NCBI GenBank assembly: GCA_947034885.2
Contig: OX344757.2
Coordinates: 22,562,001 to 22,626,000, forward strand
Length of the DNA: 64,000 bases
DNA from: Thuidium tamariscinum
Taxonomy: Eukaryota; Streptophyta; Bryopsida; Hypnales; Thuidiaceae
Direction of reading: 5' to 3'
Shown: piece after piece, positions 10,615 to 22,040 of the stretch
Layout: each line of letters starts with the position of its first letter
Numbering within the stretch: position 1 is the first letter of the stretch
Made by a program: the position numbers and the translations under genes
Notes under the pieces: generated by a model
Database searches by the model: none
What the model was told of the DNA's origin: nothing
The model's input: the letters and a program-made list of their open reading frames with translations, nothing else

Positions 10615-13600
10615 ATATTAGCACTATTTTGTGACATGAACTTCATTTTTGTAATGGTATAAATAGCAAAAGGCCCATAGTACGCACTTATATGATATCC
10701 ATAGTGAATACTCCCCACTTGCATTGTGGATCAATAGAATTTCCTTCAATTTGCTTTGGAGAATTTGATTCTACAACTTTGCTTTTTGTTAATATAAACT
10801 ATAAAGCAATTTCATATTGCTTATATTTTTAATATAAACCACCTTTGCCTTTCTACAAGAAAATTGTATTGTTTCCTTGTTTCCATAAAAAATATCATTG
10901 TCATGGATTTTGTTTATTCTGAAAGGCCCATGGCCATTTTCCCATCCAGAACTACTAAGAACTGCCATTTTGGTTGCATTTATCCAAAAGACCCAAAAAA
11001 ATGTATTTTTATAAAATTTAACCATACGATCTTGTATTTTGTTTGTTTGAGATCATGTGGTCAAAATTTCATGAAGTTTGACCGTATACATTAGAAGATT
11101 TAAGCATTGAAAGTTGGAAAACATAGTCTTCTTAAACACTATCTTGCATTCCTACAATTCCAAATGACTTTGACTGCCATTTGCTGAATTTTATTCTACT
11201 ATGGACTTTAAATTTAAATTTGTAGATATTTAAGAATTGAGTAGAAAGTCTAATAAAAGAATTCCCAAAAAAGAATGCTTGTTTTTCATTCTTTACAAAA
11301 ACATAAAATAAAAATAAGTCCAAGATTGAAAAATTATAAAGTAAAAGTAGGTCCAACATTTTTTCAAATACCTCACTGTAGGATGTTCTACTTAGGTGGC
11401 TTGAAAATATGTGGACAAAAAATCCGAAATTTTCACAGTCTACATTACAAGATTTGAATATTTGAACTACCAAAAATCTTTTTTTATTCCTCTTAAAATT
11501 TGAGCTAATGTTCTTGGTAAGGTCACATTTGTATGAAAAAATACTAAAGATGATGGTAAGTCTTTGAATTCATTTTCCAATGCAAATTCACTATATATTC
11601 AAAACATTTGAAATCGTTTGGGAATTGGGATAGTAAAACATAGAGAAAAAAATAGTTAGTACTTAGTAGTTAGTAGAGAGAAGTAGAAAATGCTTGAATA
11701 TACTATAGTGTGAATGATTTCTTTTTTAAAATGAAAAATGCTAATCATACATGGCTAAACCTTCAAATATAGTTATAAACTGTAAACAATCTTCACCCAA
11801 TAATTGATTTTTTTCTTCAAAAATATTAAAAATTGAATTAAGTAAATCATTTCAGCCTTTTTTTATAATATATAGTATACAAATTCGATATCTACCCGCA
11901 AACTACCCCTAACTGCAATTCATCATAACTTCTGCGGGTTTGAAATGGAATGATTCCAAGCTTTCGACATAAATAGAAGTCTAATAAACAAAGGTTACTT
12001 ATTTACTTCCACTTCCTAATTGTTCCGGAGATGGAAATGTCTAGATTTAGACTGGCAACAAGTAGGAACATTAGTATACACCGCTTATAGAATCGTATAA
12101 TTTTCTGAAATTGTTGTTCAAAGATTGTTGTACATAAAAAGAAAATTTAAGACATATCAAGTGAAGAATAAATTATTGTAAAGAAATGTTTAACCATGAG
12201 AATTTTACAAATATAATTACATAAATATTAATATATTCTAATTATTGAGTCATAAGAATTTGGATATAATTATGCAAGTAATGCAACAATTTATTGATTT
12301 TAGAAACCAAAAAAATGTAACAATTATTCTAAATTTGTTATAAAATCATCATATTAAAATATTAACAAAATGTGCTCACTTCAGTCACTTGATAATGGAT
12401 TCTCATTTTTCAATTTACGGTTAGGGTTCAAATATAATCTACATAAGAAAATTTTATCAATTTTAATCCCTAAAGGACCAAGTTGCATCTTCTATCAATC
12501 ACAAAATTTCAGGCATTCATGGTTCATGAGAAAACTTTTTGATTTTGTATTTTTTAGAAAAAAATCTTTTTTGCTAATAAATTCTCTTTATAGTTTTAAC
12601 ATTTTTTTAAATTAATGGACAAATGGTCAACTACAAAAAAATTGAGAGTATCTTGAGTATAAAAATAGATTGGTAATTTGACATTAAGTCATTTGCATTT
12701 TGCAATACACCTAGTCAAGTTGCCAACAAAGGTTTTGCACATTTAACCTTTTGAAGATAATTGAAAACCATATCTGAAATATTTAAATTTTTTTGAAGGG
12801 GGACATAAAATGTTTTAATGTAATAATCAAAAGAAAGGGTGCTCAAGGTCTTATTAGATAATGATAGAACCTTATAAGGGAAGAGTTTAGGAATTACCGA
12901 AATAGGATTTTCCAACAAAAATTTCAACTTCCAATACTAGTTTAAAAAAATAACATGTAAAATGAATTTAGATTTCTTGTAATATTAAAAATGAATGACT
13001 TTCAATAAATAATAAGAACTATTTTGAATTTTATGAACACTACATTTGACAAGATTAAGAAAATTAAACAAAGGTGGATGCAATTAATTCATTTGCTATT
13101 TTGTCTCATTTGGCATGTGATGATCTATCCCTTGGCAATTACTTTTGTGTTTTAATTTTAAATGACGCAAAATTTTTAGACAACGTGCTCATCACTATTA
13201 TACAATTTGTCTAATTTTTATATTACTTTTAAAAATATTTCACTATTTCAAAATAGACCCGATCTAAAAGTCCGAAATGCCATTTTGGAGGTTTTAGTAC
13301 TATTGAGTCCCTTTTTTTAATGATTTTGAGCTCAAATTTGGATTAAATGGTCTTCTAGTAGACTTGTAGCTATATAGAGAAGGAATTTAGGATAAATTAT
13401 TTTTATGTGATGTAGTGGTGTACAAGTCCATAAAGCAAACCTCCTTCTATGTCTTTTGGGAAACATGTGAAAAATGATTTTATGTGATTATATTAATGAA
13501 TAACCACCTCCAAAAAGTTTTTGAAAATTATAAAAATGTTGTTTTTTTATAAATTTAATTTTCTATATTTTACTAATTAGAACATTGAGACATATTTTTT

Positions 13601-14420
13601 CATGAGGTTTGGTACTTCTCAAATTCTCCTACTTAGAGATTTCCTTAACAAATATCCTTTCATGTTTTCCTTCATCTTCAAGGTGTTTACAATAGTCATA
13701 TTTTTTTTTAATTCAAAATTATTTTAATAATTTTAAAGTACTCCACTACTCCCCAAAAAAGAAACCAAATGCAACAAATGGTTCAAAGGTTTAAGGTATT
13801 TGCCCACATCTATTTCCATTCTCATACCAAAATTAGTCGATGATATAAAATTGTGAGTGGTTACTCATATTTTAAAATACTAGACTCTATGAGCCCATTA
13901 GAATTCTTGTTTTGTTCTCTCACTTTGAAAATGAATTTCAAACTTTTAACTTCCGCAATTTATAGTGAAGTACCATAGAAATAGAATTTACATGTGAAAT
14001 TGTGAATAATAAGGAGTAGCACTTTCGCTGTCATATGATGGTACAACATTCTTGTAGAAAATTTTAATTCCAATTCATGATGTCCATTGGTCAAACAATA
14101 ATTATTATAAACATTCAAGTTTGCTTATGGGTGCTTTAGTGTGTTACACAATGTTTATAATTTAAAATATATCTTCATTTTGTTTCAAATTTCAAACTAT
14201 TATAGGAAATTGAAATCATCCATTCTTTGAAGTTGGAAATAGCGCACAACCTTGGTATTCAACAATTTTTCCACATCTTTACAAAAGACTCATGCACATT
14301 CAAATGACAAAACTTAATATTTTCTATTCATTTGAAGGAAGTGACATCTCAAAAAGTAGGCCTACAAGGCTACAACCAAAAACGGCCAAGAAGGGGTTTT
14401 TTAGTAGTTTAATAGGTGCT
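10615..14420. other. AT-rich intergenic mosaic of old transposon copies
   Basis: No supported gene. About 10920-11500 matches the interior of the TTAACCCC elements elsewhere (AAAACTGCCATTTT-like start, then CATGAAGTTTGACCGTATA), without intact ends. Around 12465 AATCCCTAAAGGACCAAG looks like a decayed element terminus. Around 11890-11970 there is sequence related to the interior of the element at 17483. ORFs here are short and unsupported. Confidence 0.6.
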
Positions 14421-14424
14421 TCCT

Positions 14425-14688
14425 CTATTGCTCAAAAAAATCACTCTCTTTGGGTTCTGGCCCCATCTTCTGTATATCTACACGTTTAGCGCCTTTAGCT
14501 GTAGTACGTAGGCTCCAATGCCGCCATGCACTCTCAAAACGGATTTCAGACTGCAATTTTGACGACTCTTGTTGTAAGACAAGAGTTTTCTGTTCGTGCA
14601 GTTTAACAAGCTTTAGAAGTGTTGATAACTCTTCTGGTGTGTTGCCATATTCAGGAGCTATAGCTGAGACATCTAGTGTCGAGGCACA
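14425..14688 (-). CDS. Gene B, in-frame continuation after TAA (coiled-coil tail)
   Basis: After the TAA of gene B (14691-14689) the same frame stays open for 87 codons to a TAG at 14427-14425. It encodes a charged helical stretch, EELSTLLKLVKLHEQKTLVL, then SAWRHW and a basic tail. The HEQKTLVLQQ part resembles DKQKTVLEMQ near the C-terminus of gene C, followed in both by an AW(x)2-4W motif. This supports the stretch as the original C-terminus. Confidence 0.6.
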   Translation of the reverse strand, partial: CASTLDVSAIAPEYGNTPEELSTLLKLVKLHEQKTLVLQQESSKLQSEIRFESAWRHWSLRTTAKGAKRVDIQKMGPEPKESDFFEQ

Positions 14689-15915
14689 TTATATTGCAGC
14701 ATTATAATACTCTCTTTCTTTTGCATCTACTTGCAAATTGACCCCTCTCCTTTCATTCTGCACCCGCCCACGTTCATGTTCCAAAATCTTCATTTTCTGT
14801 TGAAGAACAGCACACTCATCCATTGGAAACAAACGACCCTCTGCTTTCTTTTTCCAGTAATTATCTCTGCTTCTCTTCAAAGTAGCAAAGCGCGAGTCAT
14901 TTTCCGAGATGCCGTTTTGTAATATCTTCAACTCTTCTCTCAACCCATGTACCCCAGCTGCATCTGATGAAGTTGATAAACGAAAGTTTCGTATTTTTTG
15001 GAGAGCTTCAATTTCCTCCTTTGTTTCTTGCAAACCCAAAATTGCACTCTGTATTTTAGCGTACAATACATCTGCATCGTCTTCCAAGTCGCTTCCACTT
15101 CCACCGCAGTGACCCACCAAACCATTGTAGTCTACTTCCATAGGTTGTACTGCCTGTGTACGTTGTGTGCCTTCATTGTGGATATTTTCACCAACTACAA
15201 ATTCTTCAACCTTCTCTTTTCCCTTGTTGGCAATTTCCACTTCCAAGGCCACCTTTCTTTCTCCCATAACATCATCTTCAGTGTCGCTTTGGAAATCATA
15301 TTCATCATATTCGTGGGTATGCTCATCTGAACTAGAATTTGGCGACCACACAATTTCGGCATTAGAAACGGCCAGCCTTCCCAATTTCACAGGCATTAGT
15401 GTGTTCTTGACATCTGCTAATGCAACTTCATTCACAATCGATGTTTCTTCAGGACGATCTCCGATGGGGTGCCCCTTCAAGGTACTCCAGTCCACGTTCT
15501 TCTTGAGTATGCATTCAGCATATACCATTTGGACAAGATACAAAGAGAAATTGTCATTTCGATAAGGCTTAGGCTCATCGTACAACCTCGTCCATACAGC
15601 TAGACATCTTTGCTTGAAAGCCTTGTTGGTGCAATATCCAAGATTTGCCTTGTTTTGTGTCAAGTGTATCTTGTGACGCCATAGCGGAAACAACTTATCA
15701 ATGTGGCACCAATCCACGTATTTGTTTACCGTTTCGTAACTCCAAGGCTCAGGTTCTGCTCTCCAGCCTAAAAAAGCCTTTATCTTTGGATGCAAAAGCA
15801 AAGGCACACGCTTCTTGCGACTTTTTCCACCCCTCTTACGACTCTTGTCACGAACCGCCTTATTCTTCAATCCAAGTACTAGTTTACATGGGGCAGGTGG
15901 AGGCTTGGCATCCAT
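14689..15915 (-). CDS. Gene B: novel-domain coiled-coil protein
   Basis: Intronless minus-strand frame; ATG at 15915, TAA at 14691-14689, 408 codons. A short Pro/Lys-rich N-terminus with a basic patch (KSRKRGGKSRKKR) precedes the domain shared with A, C and D (EPWSYET, DWCHIDKLF, NKANLGYC, QRCLAVW, YAECILKKNVDWSTLKG). An acidic linker (SDTEDD) and a long coiled coil (IQSAILGLQETKEEIEALQK and following) come next. It lacks the RING of A and D and is closest in layout to gene C. The TAA is likely premature because coding continues in frame. The promoter lies to the right, with a GC array and a core block shared with C and K1. Probably nuclear from its basic patches; function unknown. Confidence 0.75.
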   Translation of the reverse strand: MDAKPPPAPCKLVLGLKNKAVRDKSRKRGGKSRKKRVPLLLHPKIKAFLGWRAEPEPWSYETVNKYVDWCHIDKLFPLWRHKIHLTQNKANLGYCTNKAFKQRCLAVWTRLYDEPKPYRNDNFSLYLVQMVYAECILKKNVDWSTLKGHPIGDRPEETSIVNEVALADVKNTLMPVKLGRLAVSNAEIVWSPNSSSDEHTHEYDEYDFQSDTEDDVMGERKVALEVEIANKGKEKVEEFVVGENIHNEGTQRTQAVQPMEVDYNGLVGHCGGSGSDLEDDADVLYAKIQSAILGLQETKEEIEALQKIRNFRLSTSSDAAGVHGLREELKILQNGISENDSRFATLKRSRDNYWKKKAEGRLFPMDECAVLQQKMKILEHERGRVQNERRGVNLQVDAKEREYYNAAI

Positions 15916-16200
15916 GATGATCAATCTGTACGTAGGATGCTGAACTATGTACTTTCTCTAAACTTCTAAGAGTGTAAGACTAAGGTAGTACTATAAAAGT
16001 GTAAAATCCTAGAATCGTTGTACTTCACATTTACAGAAGTCTTTCCATTACAAAAAATGTACCTTAAACTATTCACATTTACAAAAATGTTTACATTTAC
16101 AAAAAATCAATCTTCAATAGTGCTCGTGATGTAGTGTGGGCGACCGGAGCAATACGGAAGACCAAAAGTTCAAAACGAACCATAACTCCTAACTCATGGG

Positions 16201-16226
16201 CACGCAATCAGCCACGTCTAGGTGGG
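16201..16226 (-). promoter_or_regulatory. Core-promoter block of gene B shared with C and K1
   Basis: On the minus strand this reads CCCACC, five bases, then GTGGCTGATTGCGTG. The same arrangement occurs before K1 (21922-21947) and gene C (32376-32401). It lies about 290 bases before the gene B ATG and downstream of a TATATA at 16284-16279. Confidence 0.7.
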
Positions 16227-16249
16227 TGATTCTCAATGCGCTGAGAAGG

Positions 16250-16480
16250 AGTGGCGACTGCGGGTAAGGCGACTGCGGTATATAGCCGCAGTCGCCTAGG
16301 GGCGCGTGCGGGTAGGGGCGAGTGCGGGTCCACCTGAGAGGCGACCGCGGGTAAATTCACGAAGGGCGACCGCGGGACTGGCGACCGCGGGTCCTGGAAG
16401 CTCGGCAGTGGCGACCGTGGGTCCTGCAAGGGAGGGCGACTGCGGGTCCCAAAAGACTAGCGACCGCGGCTCTGGCCTTC
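16250..16480 (-). repeat. GC-rich GCGGTCGCC array upstream of gene B
   Basis: The plus strand reads GGCGACCGCGGGT and GGCGACTGCGGGT repeatedly, so the motif CCCGCGGTCGCC lies on the sense strand of gene B. A TATATA (16279-16284) lies between CCGCAGTCGCC copies at the gene-proximal end. The array ends abruptly at about 16480, next to a truncated TTAA-family element. Confidence 0.9.
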
Positions 16481-16503
16481 GTGGCTTTCTTACTTTTTTC
16501 ATA

Positions 16504-16760
16504 CCCCTAAATGCCCAAGGCACCCAAATGTGGTGTCAAAGACACTTTGAAGTTCATGAAAACCTTACCAAAAGTTCATTTTCAGTGGTTTATGTTTTTG
16601 GAAGGCTTTTTTCGAAGTCTAGTTTTACCATCCATAATCCAATTTTGAAAATGAATGATTATGATTTTTCTATTTAAAAATTAGTTCAAGGGTATCCATT
16701 TCAATCTTGACTTTTCATAGTCATTAGAGAAATTATGAACTCTCCAAAGGGCTTCTAGAA
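16504..16760. mobile_element. Truncated copy of the second TTAA-element family
   Basis: Begins with CCCCTAAATGCCCAAGGC and continues with sequence closely matching, in reverse complement, the right half of the element at 28754-29397 (TGTGGTGTCAAAGA, AGTGGTTTATGTTTTTGGAAG, ATTATGATTTTTCTATT). The flanking TTAA is lost at the left end and the right boundary is unclear. Confidence 0.55.
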
Positions 16761-16999
16761 TGGCCTCAATTGGGGTCCTCAAATTGGATTTAAATGCGTA
16801 CTTGTCAAATGAAGGACAACTTTTTTCCCCTATTTCCACCCATTTTGACATCACGATGTTTATAAAGGTACATGTTCTTTTATTGGAGAATGGGACATTA
16901 GGTACTTCTTGTCATTCAAATTTTAAATACACTGAGGAATTATTTTATTTGGAAAAGAGCAAATTTGGTGCAATTAAGTACTAATGACATGGCTCAGTG

Positions 17000-18482
17000 A
17001 ATGGGGAAGGGTGAAAGGGTTTAGGGTCTCTACCGCAAATCCTAAACCCTAGTTAGGGACTTGTGAGGTGACACTTGGGTGATTCAATCAAGTGGTGGAA
17101 GAAATTAAAAAAAATGGGGAAGTCAATGACTTCCCCATTCATTAAGGTTGGCTGAATGGGGGTGATTCAATGCTAAGTGTGGGAGTTGGGAATAAAAAAT
17201 AAATAAATGAATTAATGATGGGGAAGTACAATTATACTTCCCCATTCATTAATGAAGGAAGGGCTAAGTGAATGGGGAAGTTGGAGTAAAATAAAAAAAT
17301 GGGGAATTAATGTGTTGGGGTAAAATTAAAAAAGAAATAAAAATGGGGAAGGGTGAAAGGATTTAGGGTCTCCACCGCAAACCCTAAACCCTAGTTAGGG
17401 TCTTGTGAGGTGACACTTGGGTGATTCAATCAAGTGGTGGAAGGAATTAAAAAAATGGGGAAGTCAATGACTTCCCCATTCATTAACCCCTAAAGGACCA
17501 AACTGTGTTTTTTGGCAACATAGCAATTTCGGGCAGCTCATTACAGATAGAGTTTTTGGTTTTTATTTTTGAAATTTTTACACAACATGTGTCCAAGGAG
17601 TACCTTCAAGGTCCAACAATTTTCATAACTTTTGACTACATAGTGAAAAAGTTATTGGCTAATATGTAATTTGCTCTACTCGGAGGGCAGTCTGGGCAGC
17701 AAAAAAAACTTCTTCAAAAATTACTTTTTTAAGAAATTAAAATTTTAAATTGGTTTCTTTGATTTTTATAGAAGTGGAAACCTTTGAATCATTCCATTTT
17801 GATTAATGAGTCAAAAGTTATGAGGATTTTTAGTTTGAGGTAGTTTACGCTAGATATAAAATTTCTACACTACAAAAAAAGTTTGTAAATCTTTATTAAA
17901 TTCAATTCTTTATATTTTTGAAAAAAAATAAAAACATTGGGTGTATAGTGTTTAATCCAACATTACAACCGTTGGGATTGTCTTCTTTTAACTCTATAAA
18001 TAAATTGTTAATAATTTAGTGTTTTGGCTCATTTTCTACTTCTTTCTACTTACTATTTTTTTCCTATATGTTGTACAATTTCAAATGATCTAAAAATTTT
18101 TAAGCATGTGTCCAACTTCACTTGAAAAATGAATCCAAAGAGTTACTATCATTTTGGACATTTTTCCACACAAATAAGGTCTTTTGAAGTGCAGCTGCCC
18201 GGATTTCCGCAGTGGTAAAAAAATGATTTTTGTCACTTCAAACACTAATATCTTGCAATCTACACGGCAAAAATTGCTGAAAATTTTTCCACATATTCTT
18301 AAACTTGTTCTCTAAAAGATCCAACGGTTATTTTTTTCAAAAAATGTTTTTTTCTAAAATTTTTATAGTTGTCTAAAAAATGACAGTTTTGAAGCAGTTT
18401 TGGTGAAAACATAGTCAACAACCTTTAGGGGTTAAGGTTGGGTGAATGGGGTGATTCAATGCTAAGTGTGGGAGTTGGGAAT
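17000..18482 (+). repeat. Local direct duplication, one copy split by a transposon
   Basis: 17000-17196 is repeated from 17342 with few changes (GGGTGAAAGG, ACCCTAGTTAGGG, GATTCAATCAAGTGGTGG, then a hairpin GGGGAAGTCAATGACTTCCCC-like stretch). The second copy is interrupted at its TTAA (17483) and resumes at 18436 with GGTTGGGTGAATGGG. Confidence 0.85.
17483..18435. mobile_element. TTAA-flanked (piggyBac-like) non-autonomous element with visible empty site
   Basis: The ends are TTAACCCCTAAAGG and CCTTTAGGGGTTAA, a 14-base inverted repeat that includes the duplicated TTAA. The neighbouring duplicate has an undisturbed CATTCATTAAGGTTGG at 17138-17153, exactly the sequence produced by joining the flanks and keeping one TTAA. 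The interior, 945 bases, is AT-rich and non-coding. A TTAA target with ends starting CCC is the hallmark of the piggyBac superfamily. Confidence 0.9.
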
Positions 18483-18784
18483 GATGGTAGGATTTATCAA
18501 TTGATTCTGCAAAAAATTTAATATAATTTCAATTTTAATATGGCAATTTGGAGGTAGTTTTGGAAAAAGGACCCTTTAGACATTTAGGATTTAAAGATTT
18601 GCATTGTTAGGATAAAATATAAAAGTCTATGATTATACCACCAATTGTCAAAACCCTTTTTAAACATTATGTTTCATTTCCATACTACTCAAGAGAAAAA
18701 AAATTGATGATTTTATGTTTTCGAAGTTAAAAAAATAAAAAGCCAGAAAAGCTAGTTCAATCCATTGCTTCAGTCCGTCTAGCC

Positions 18785-19649
18785 TTGTTCCATATAGATG
18801 GCGACGGTCCTATTGCCACGCGAGATTTTCCTGAGGGTTGTGTGAGATTGCCGAGGAAAGTCACGAAGAACACCACAAGGCCACAATCAGCAGGAACTCT
18901 TGAGGGAGAGGCAACTTCAGACCCTAATGGAGCGGGAGCCTATGCGGTAGATGGAGAACTACCAAGAGATTTTGACCAGGTCAGTGTCAGGGTTCAATTT
19001 TTGCAGCAGTGTGCTCTGTAGTCCCGGATCTTACAGCATTATCAAAAACTCAAGACGAGGGGTCAGTTGCTTGGTAATCGGCCTGACTTGCAGGCAATGA
19101 AGCAGATGAATGAAGAAAGAAAATCTAATGAGTTTCAAAAGTTTGGTCACGTTCCCGGAATCGTAGTCGGTGATCAATTTGAATTTTGGTCCGAAATGTT
19201 TGCCTTTGGGGTTTGGGTTGCACCGGCAAGTGCAAGGAGGGATTGCATGGGTTGAAGATCGAGGGGAGAAGGTGGCTTGCAGCGTAGTGATCTCAGGTGG
19301 TTACCAAGATGATGATGACCATGGGGAGACAGTCAAATACACTGGCCAGGGTGGAAACGATTACAGAGGTGACAAGCGGCAATTGGAGGATCCGAAGCCC
19401 AAGAAAGGGAACAAAGCGCTTATTAACTCCTACAAACGTGGGGAAGTTGTTCGTTTGATTAGGGGCCATGATGTGGACGCTGGATGGAACAAAATCTATT
19501 CCTATGATGGATTGTACAAGGTAAAGCGTTACAACCTTGAAGTGGCACGAGATGGTCACAAGGTGTACACTTTCGATGTGGAGAGGCGAAAAGGTCAGCC
19601 CCCATTAGACACTGAAAAGTGGAAACGTCTCAAGAGTCTCAAGAAATGA
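18785..19649 (+). pseudogene. SUVH-like SRA (YDG) domain gene fragment, copy 1
   Basis: Encodes an SRA domain of the SUVH histone-methyltransferase type: VPGIVVGDQFEFWSEMF, then GLHRQVQGGIAWV, SVVISGGYQDDDD, YTGQGGNDYRG, NKALINSYKRGEVVRLIRG and YSYDGLYKVKRY. SRA domains bind methylated DNA and in SUVH proteins precede pre-SET and SET domains, which are absent. Two lesions are seen: TAG at 19019-19021, and a frameshift near 19205, where copy 2 lacks about seven bases (copy 1 reads ATGTTTGCCTTTGGGG). The frame then runs to a stop at 19649 with KGQPPLDTEKWKRLK, also a typical SRA end. Confidence 0.85.
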
Positions 19650-20340
19650 GTATTTCAAGCGGCTTTGACGTTGGGGGTGTCACGAAGGTTAGAAATTACT
19701 AACATGTCGTTTTTATTGCCCACATCACCAACACTTGGGTGCGCACCAGACCGATCTCATTCAGTTCTTTAGCTTTTCCTTAGACTGATTACTTTGTTGC
19801 CTCTCGGCTCCTCGCAACAATCTTTTTGGATTTGTGGGCCGAGGCTTTCTTCTTGCTTGCAGGATCCTCGAGAGCGCTCCTCCTCCACCACGAATGAGTT
19901 TGTGGAGCTGCTGTTCTACCAATGGCTCCCCCAAATTGCCGCCTTAGGGTACTCAGCTCTGGCGGTCCTCATCATCTACCTCGTTGTCCATTTTCTCATG
20001 AAGCCGTGATTTCCAGTGCTCTGTTAGGTCAGGTCCTACTGTAGGGTCCTGACGCTTTCGTGATTTCTTCCATGAAGACAGTACTGCTGAATTCTTAGTT
20101 TGCTCTTCTTAGTTTGTTTGCTCGATGAACTTCCATACGACCACACTCCTGTCTCCCAGATTTGAGGGTAGCAGAACTTCCCGTGATCTTGCAATCCGCA
20201 ATGTAGAATGGAATTGATTTGGTCCTTGCGCACGGTTGGGAGGATGCAACTAGCATGGAATTCAAGCCCTAGTGATGGTTCTGGCGTGGTGCCTTCTTTT
20301 CAGGTAAATGGAGTCTCTGGGCCTCTCATAGCTGGTCGTA
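19650..20340 (+). other. Spacer between the SRA copies
   Basis: Moderately GC-rich with no supported gene. A 71-codon ORF (19794-20009) with a hydrophobic end has no recognised family. The spacer may be degenerate parts of the duplicated gene. Confidence 0.4.
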
Positions 20341-20736
20341 GTGGGGGATGAATTTGAGTTTCGAACTGAAATGTTCGTGGTTGGGTTGCACCGGCAAGTG
20401 CAAGAAGGGATTGCATGGGTTGAAGATCGAGGGGAGAAGGTGGCTTGCAGCGTGGTGATCTCAGGTGGTTACCAAGATGATGATGACCATGGGGAGACAG
20501 TCAAATACACTGGCCAGGGTGGAAACGATTACAGAGGTGACAAGCGGCAATTGGAGGATCCGAAGCCCAAGAAAGGGAACAAAGCGCTTATTAACTCCTA
20601 CAAACGTGGGGAAGTTGTTCGTTTGATTAGGGGCCATGATGTGGACGCTGGATGGAACAAAATCTATTCCTATGATGGATTGTACAAGGTAAAGCATTAC
20701 AACCTTGAGGTGGCACGAGATGGTCACAAGGTGTAA
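20341..20736 (+). pseudogene. SUVH-like SRA domain fragment, copy 2
   Basis: Nearly identical to copy 1 over about 340 bases at an offset of 1168 (differences such as GCGTAGTG/GCGTGGTG and AAAGCGTT/AAAGCATT). Here the domain frame is uninterrupted from GDEFEFRTEMFVVGLHRQ to DGHKV, then stops with TAA. It lacks the upstream part, the last strand of the SRA fold and any SET domain, so it is a fragment. Confidence 0.8.
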
Positions 20737-20934
20737 ACATTGTCACAATTTAATTTTTGTTCATTATTTTTGAATACCATGAAACCAAGAAATCAAAAAT
20801 CAATAAATCATAGTGACGTTTCCAACATGCGCATGAAAACTTGTATTACTTTCAAAGGTTCAGACAAACCATTTCCATTACAAGCTCCATGTACTATGAA
20901 TATCTAAACATCTAAGTCTACATTCCTTGAATTT

Positions 20935-21507
20935 CTAAGGCTTGTAATCAACGTCTCCTCTCACCTCAGCTGCACTACTATAACCTCTTGAATCCCGTTC
21001 CGAGTCTTCTTCATTACTTGTGCTGTCCATACTATCGGATGAAGATTGTAGAGCTCGCTCTTTTCTTCCGGATATTTGCTTTGATGCAAGCGATCTCTTG
21101 CGTCTACCCTTCTTTTTCTCTTTCACCATGTCTCTACCTCCTAGTGTAGACTTCCCAATCCCTTGTTCAAGACCATTAACCGGTTTCACTTTGCTTTGTG
21201 AGAAAGGTTCACATACATGAAGGGGGGTTCGACCTAGACTTTGCCGCTTCGATGGTGATCTTGCAAAGGCCTCCAGTATTCTTTTATTTCTAGCTTTCTT
21301 GGACTCTTTCATTGCTGGTTGTCTTGCTTTTGATTCGTTTGGAATGATGATCTCATTTGCGCCCAAAGAAAGTGATCGATCCGATGACTTCACCGAACGT
21401 AGACCAAACATGGACCTCAACGTTTCATCTTCTTGTGGATCCTTATTTCCGTTGCGTAAACTACCGAGACCACATAAACTTGCATTGCCGAAGTCAGAAA
21501 AATACAA
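20935..21507 (-). CDS. Hypothetical basic, Ser-rich protein (probably a last exon)
   Basis: 190-codon minus-strand frame ending in DVDYKP. Rich in Ser, Lys and Arg, with nuclear-signal-like clusters (KEKKKGRRKR, ESKKARNKR) and an acidic Ser stretch (SSSDSMDSTSNEEDSERD). No domain is recognised. The sequence around 21500 (TTTTTCTGAC before GCAAG on the minus strand) could be an intron acceptor, so the true start may lie in an exon not identified. It sits between the SRA pseudogenes and the K1 promoter. Confidence 0.4.
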   Translation of the reverse strand: MYFSDFGNASLCGLGSLRNGNKDPQEDETLRSMFGLRSVKSSDRSLSLGANEIIIPNESKARQPAMKESKKARNKRILEAFARSPSKRQSLGRTPLHVCEPFSQSKVKPVNGLEQGIGKSTLGGRDMVKEKKKGRRKRSLASKQISGRKERALQSSSDSMDSTSNEEDSERDSRGYSSAAEVRGDVDYKP

Positions 21508-21674
21508 AATTCATTTCTTAAACTAAAATATCCTATTTAAAAAGATTTGTGATTCAAAAGTATTTTGGTTTTTTCGAATAAAATTTTTAAGTAAAATTTT
21601 ATAATGCAAAAGAAAACAAAAGATTAGTTTCTAATCTATTTGACATTTCCTAACTCTTTTTTTCTATGACCTAG

Positions 21675-21870
21675 TGAAGCCCAGACGCGGTCGCCCCAAG
21701 AGACGCGGTCGGCCCCGAAGAGGCGCGGTCGCCCCCCCCTGATCCGCGGTCGCCCCCCCCCCCCCCCCGAGCCGCGGTCGCCCTGAACCTACCCGAAGTC
21801 GCCTCCATGCCGACCCGCAGTCGCCCCTCCCGATACGCGGTCGCCTCGCACCCGCTGTCCGGTACTTAAG
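21675..21870 (+). repeat. GC-rich GCGGTCGCC array upstream of K1
   Basis: Repeats of GACGCGGTCGCC, CCGCGGTCGCC, CCCGCAGTCGCC and GATACGCGGTCGCC on the plus strand, interrupted by a run of Cs at about 21755-21768. Ends about 170 bases before the K1 ATG. All copies have the sense orientation of K1. Confidence 0.9.
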
Positions 21871-21950
21871 CGTTCTCCATTACCCGCAATCGCCACTCTT
21901 GGCCATGCGCACTGTCTTTCACCCACCTCTGAGTGGCTGAATGCGTGCCC
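21863..21950 (+). promoter_or_regulatory. Core promoter of K1
   Basis: TACTTAAG (21863-21870) occupies the place of a TATA box. It is followed by CCGCAATCGCCA, GCGCACTGTC, then CCCACC, five bases and GTGGCTGAATGCGTG (21922-21947). The whole stretch aligns with the promoter of gene C (CATAAGC, CCCGCATTCGCCA, GTGCACTCTC, CCCACC, GTGGCTGACTGCGTG). Confidence 0.65.
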
Positions 21951-22040
21951 GTTGGTCCAGGTTTATTTTTTGGAGGGCGGACTTTTTGCATTTTTCTCCT
22001 ACGAAATTAGAAGTTGGTGTTATTTCTTTGAAGGAGCACC

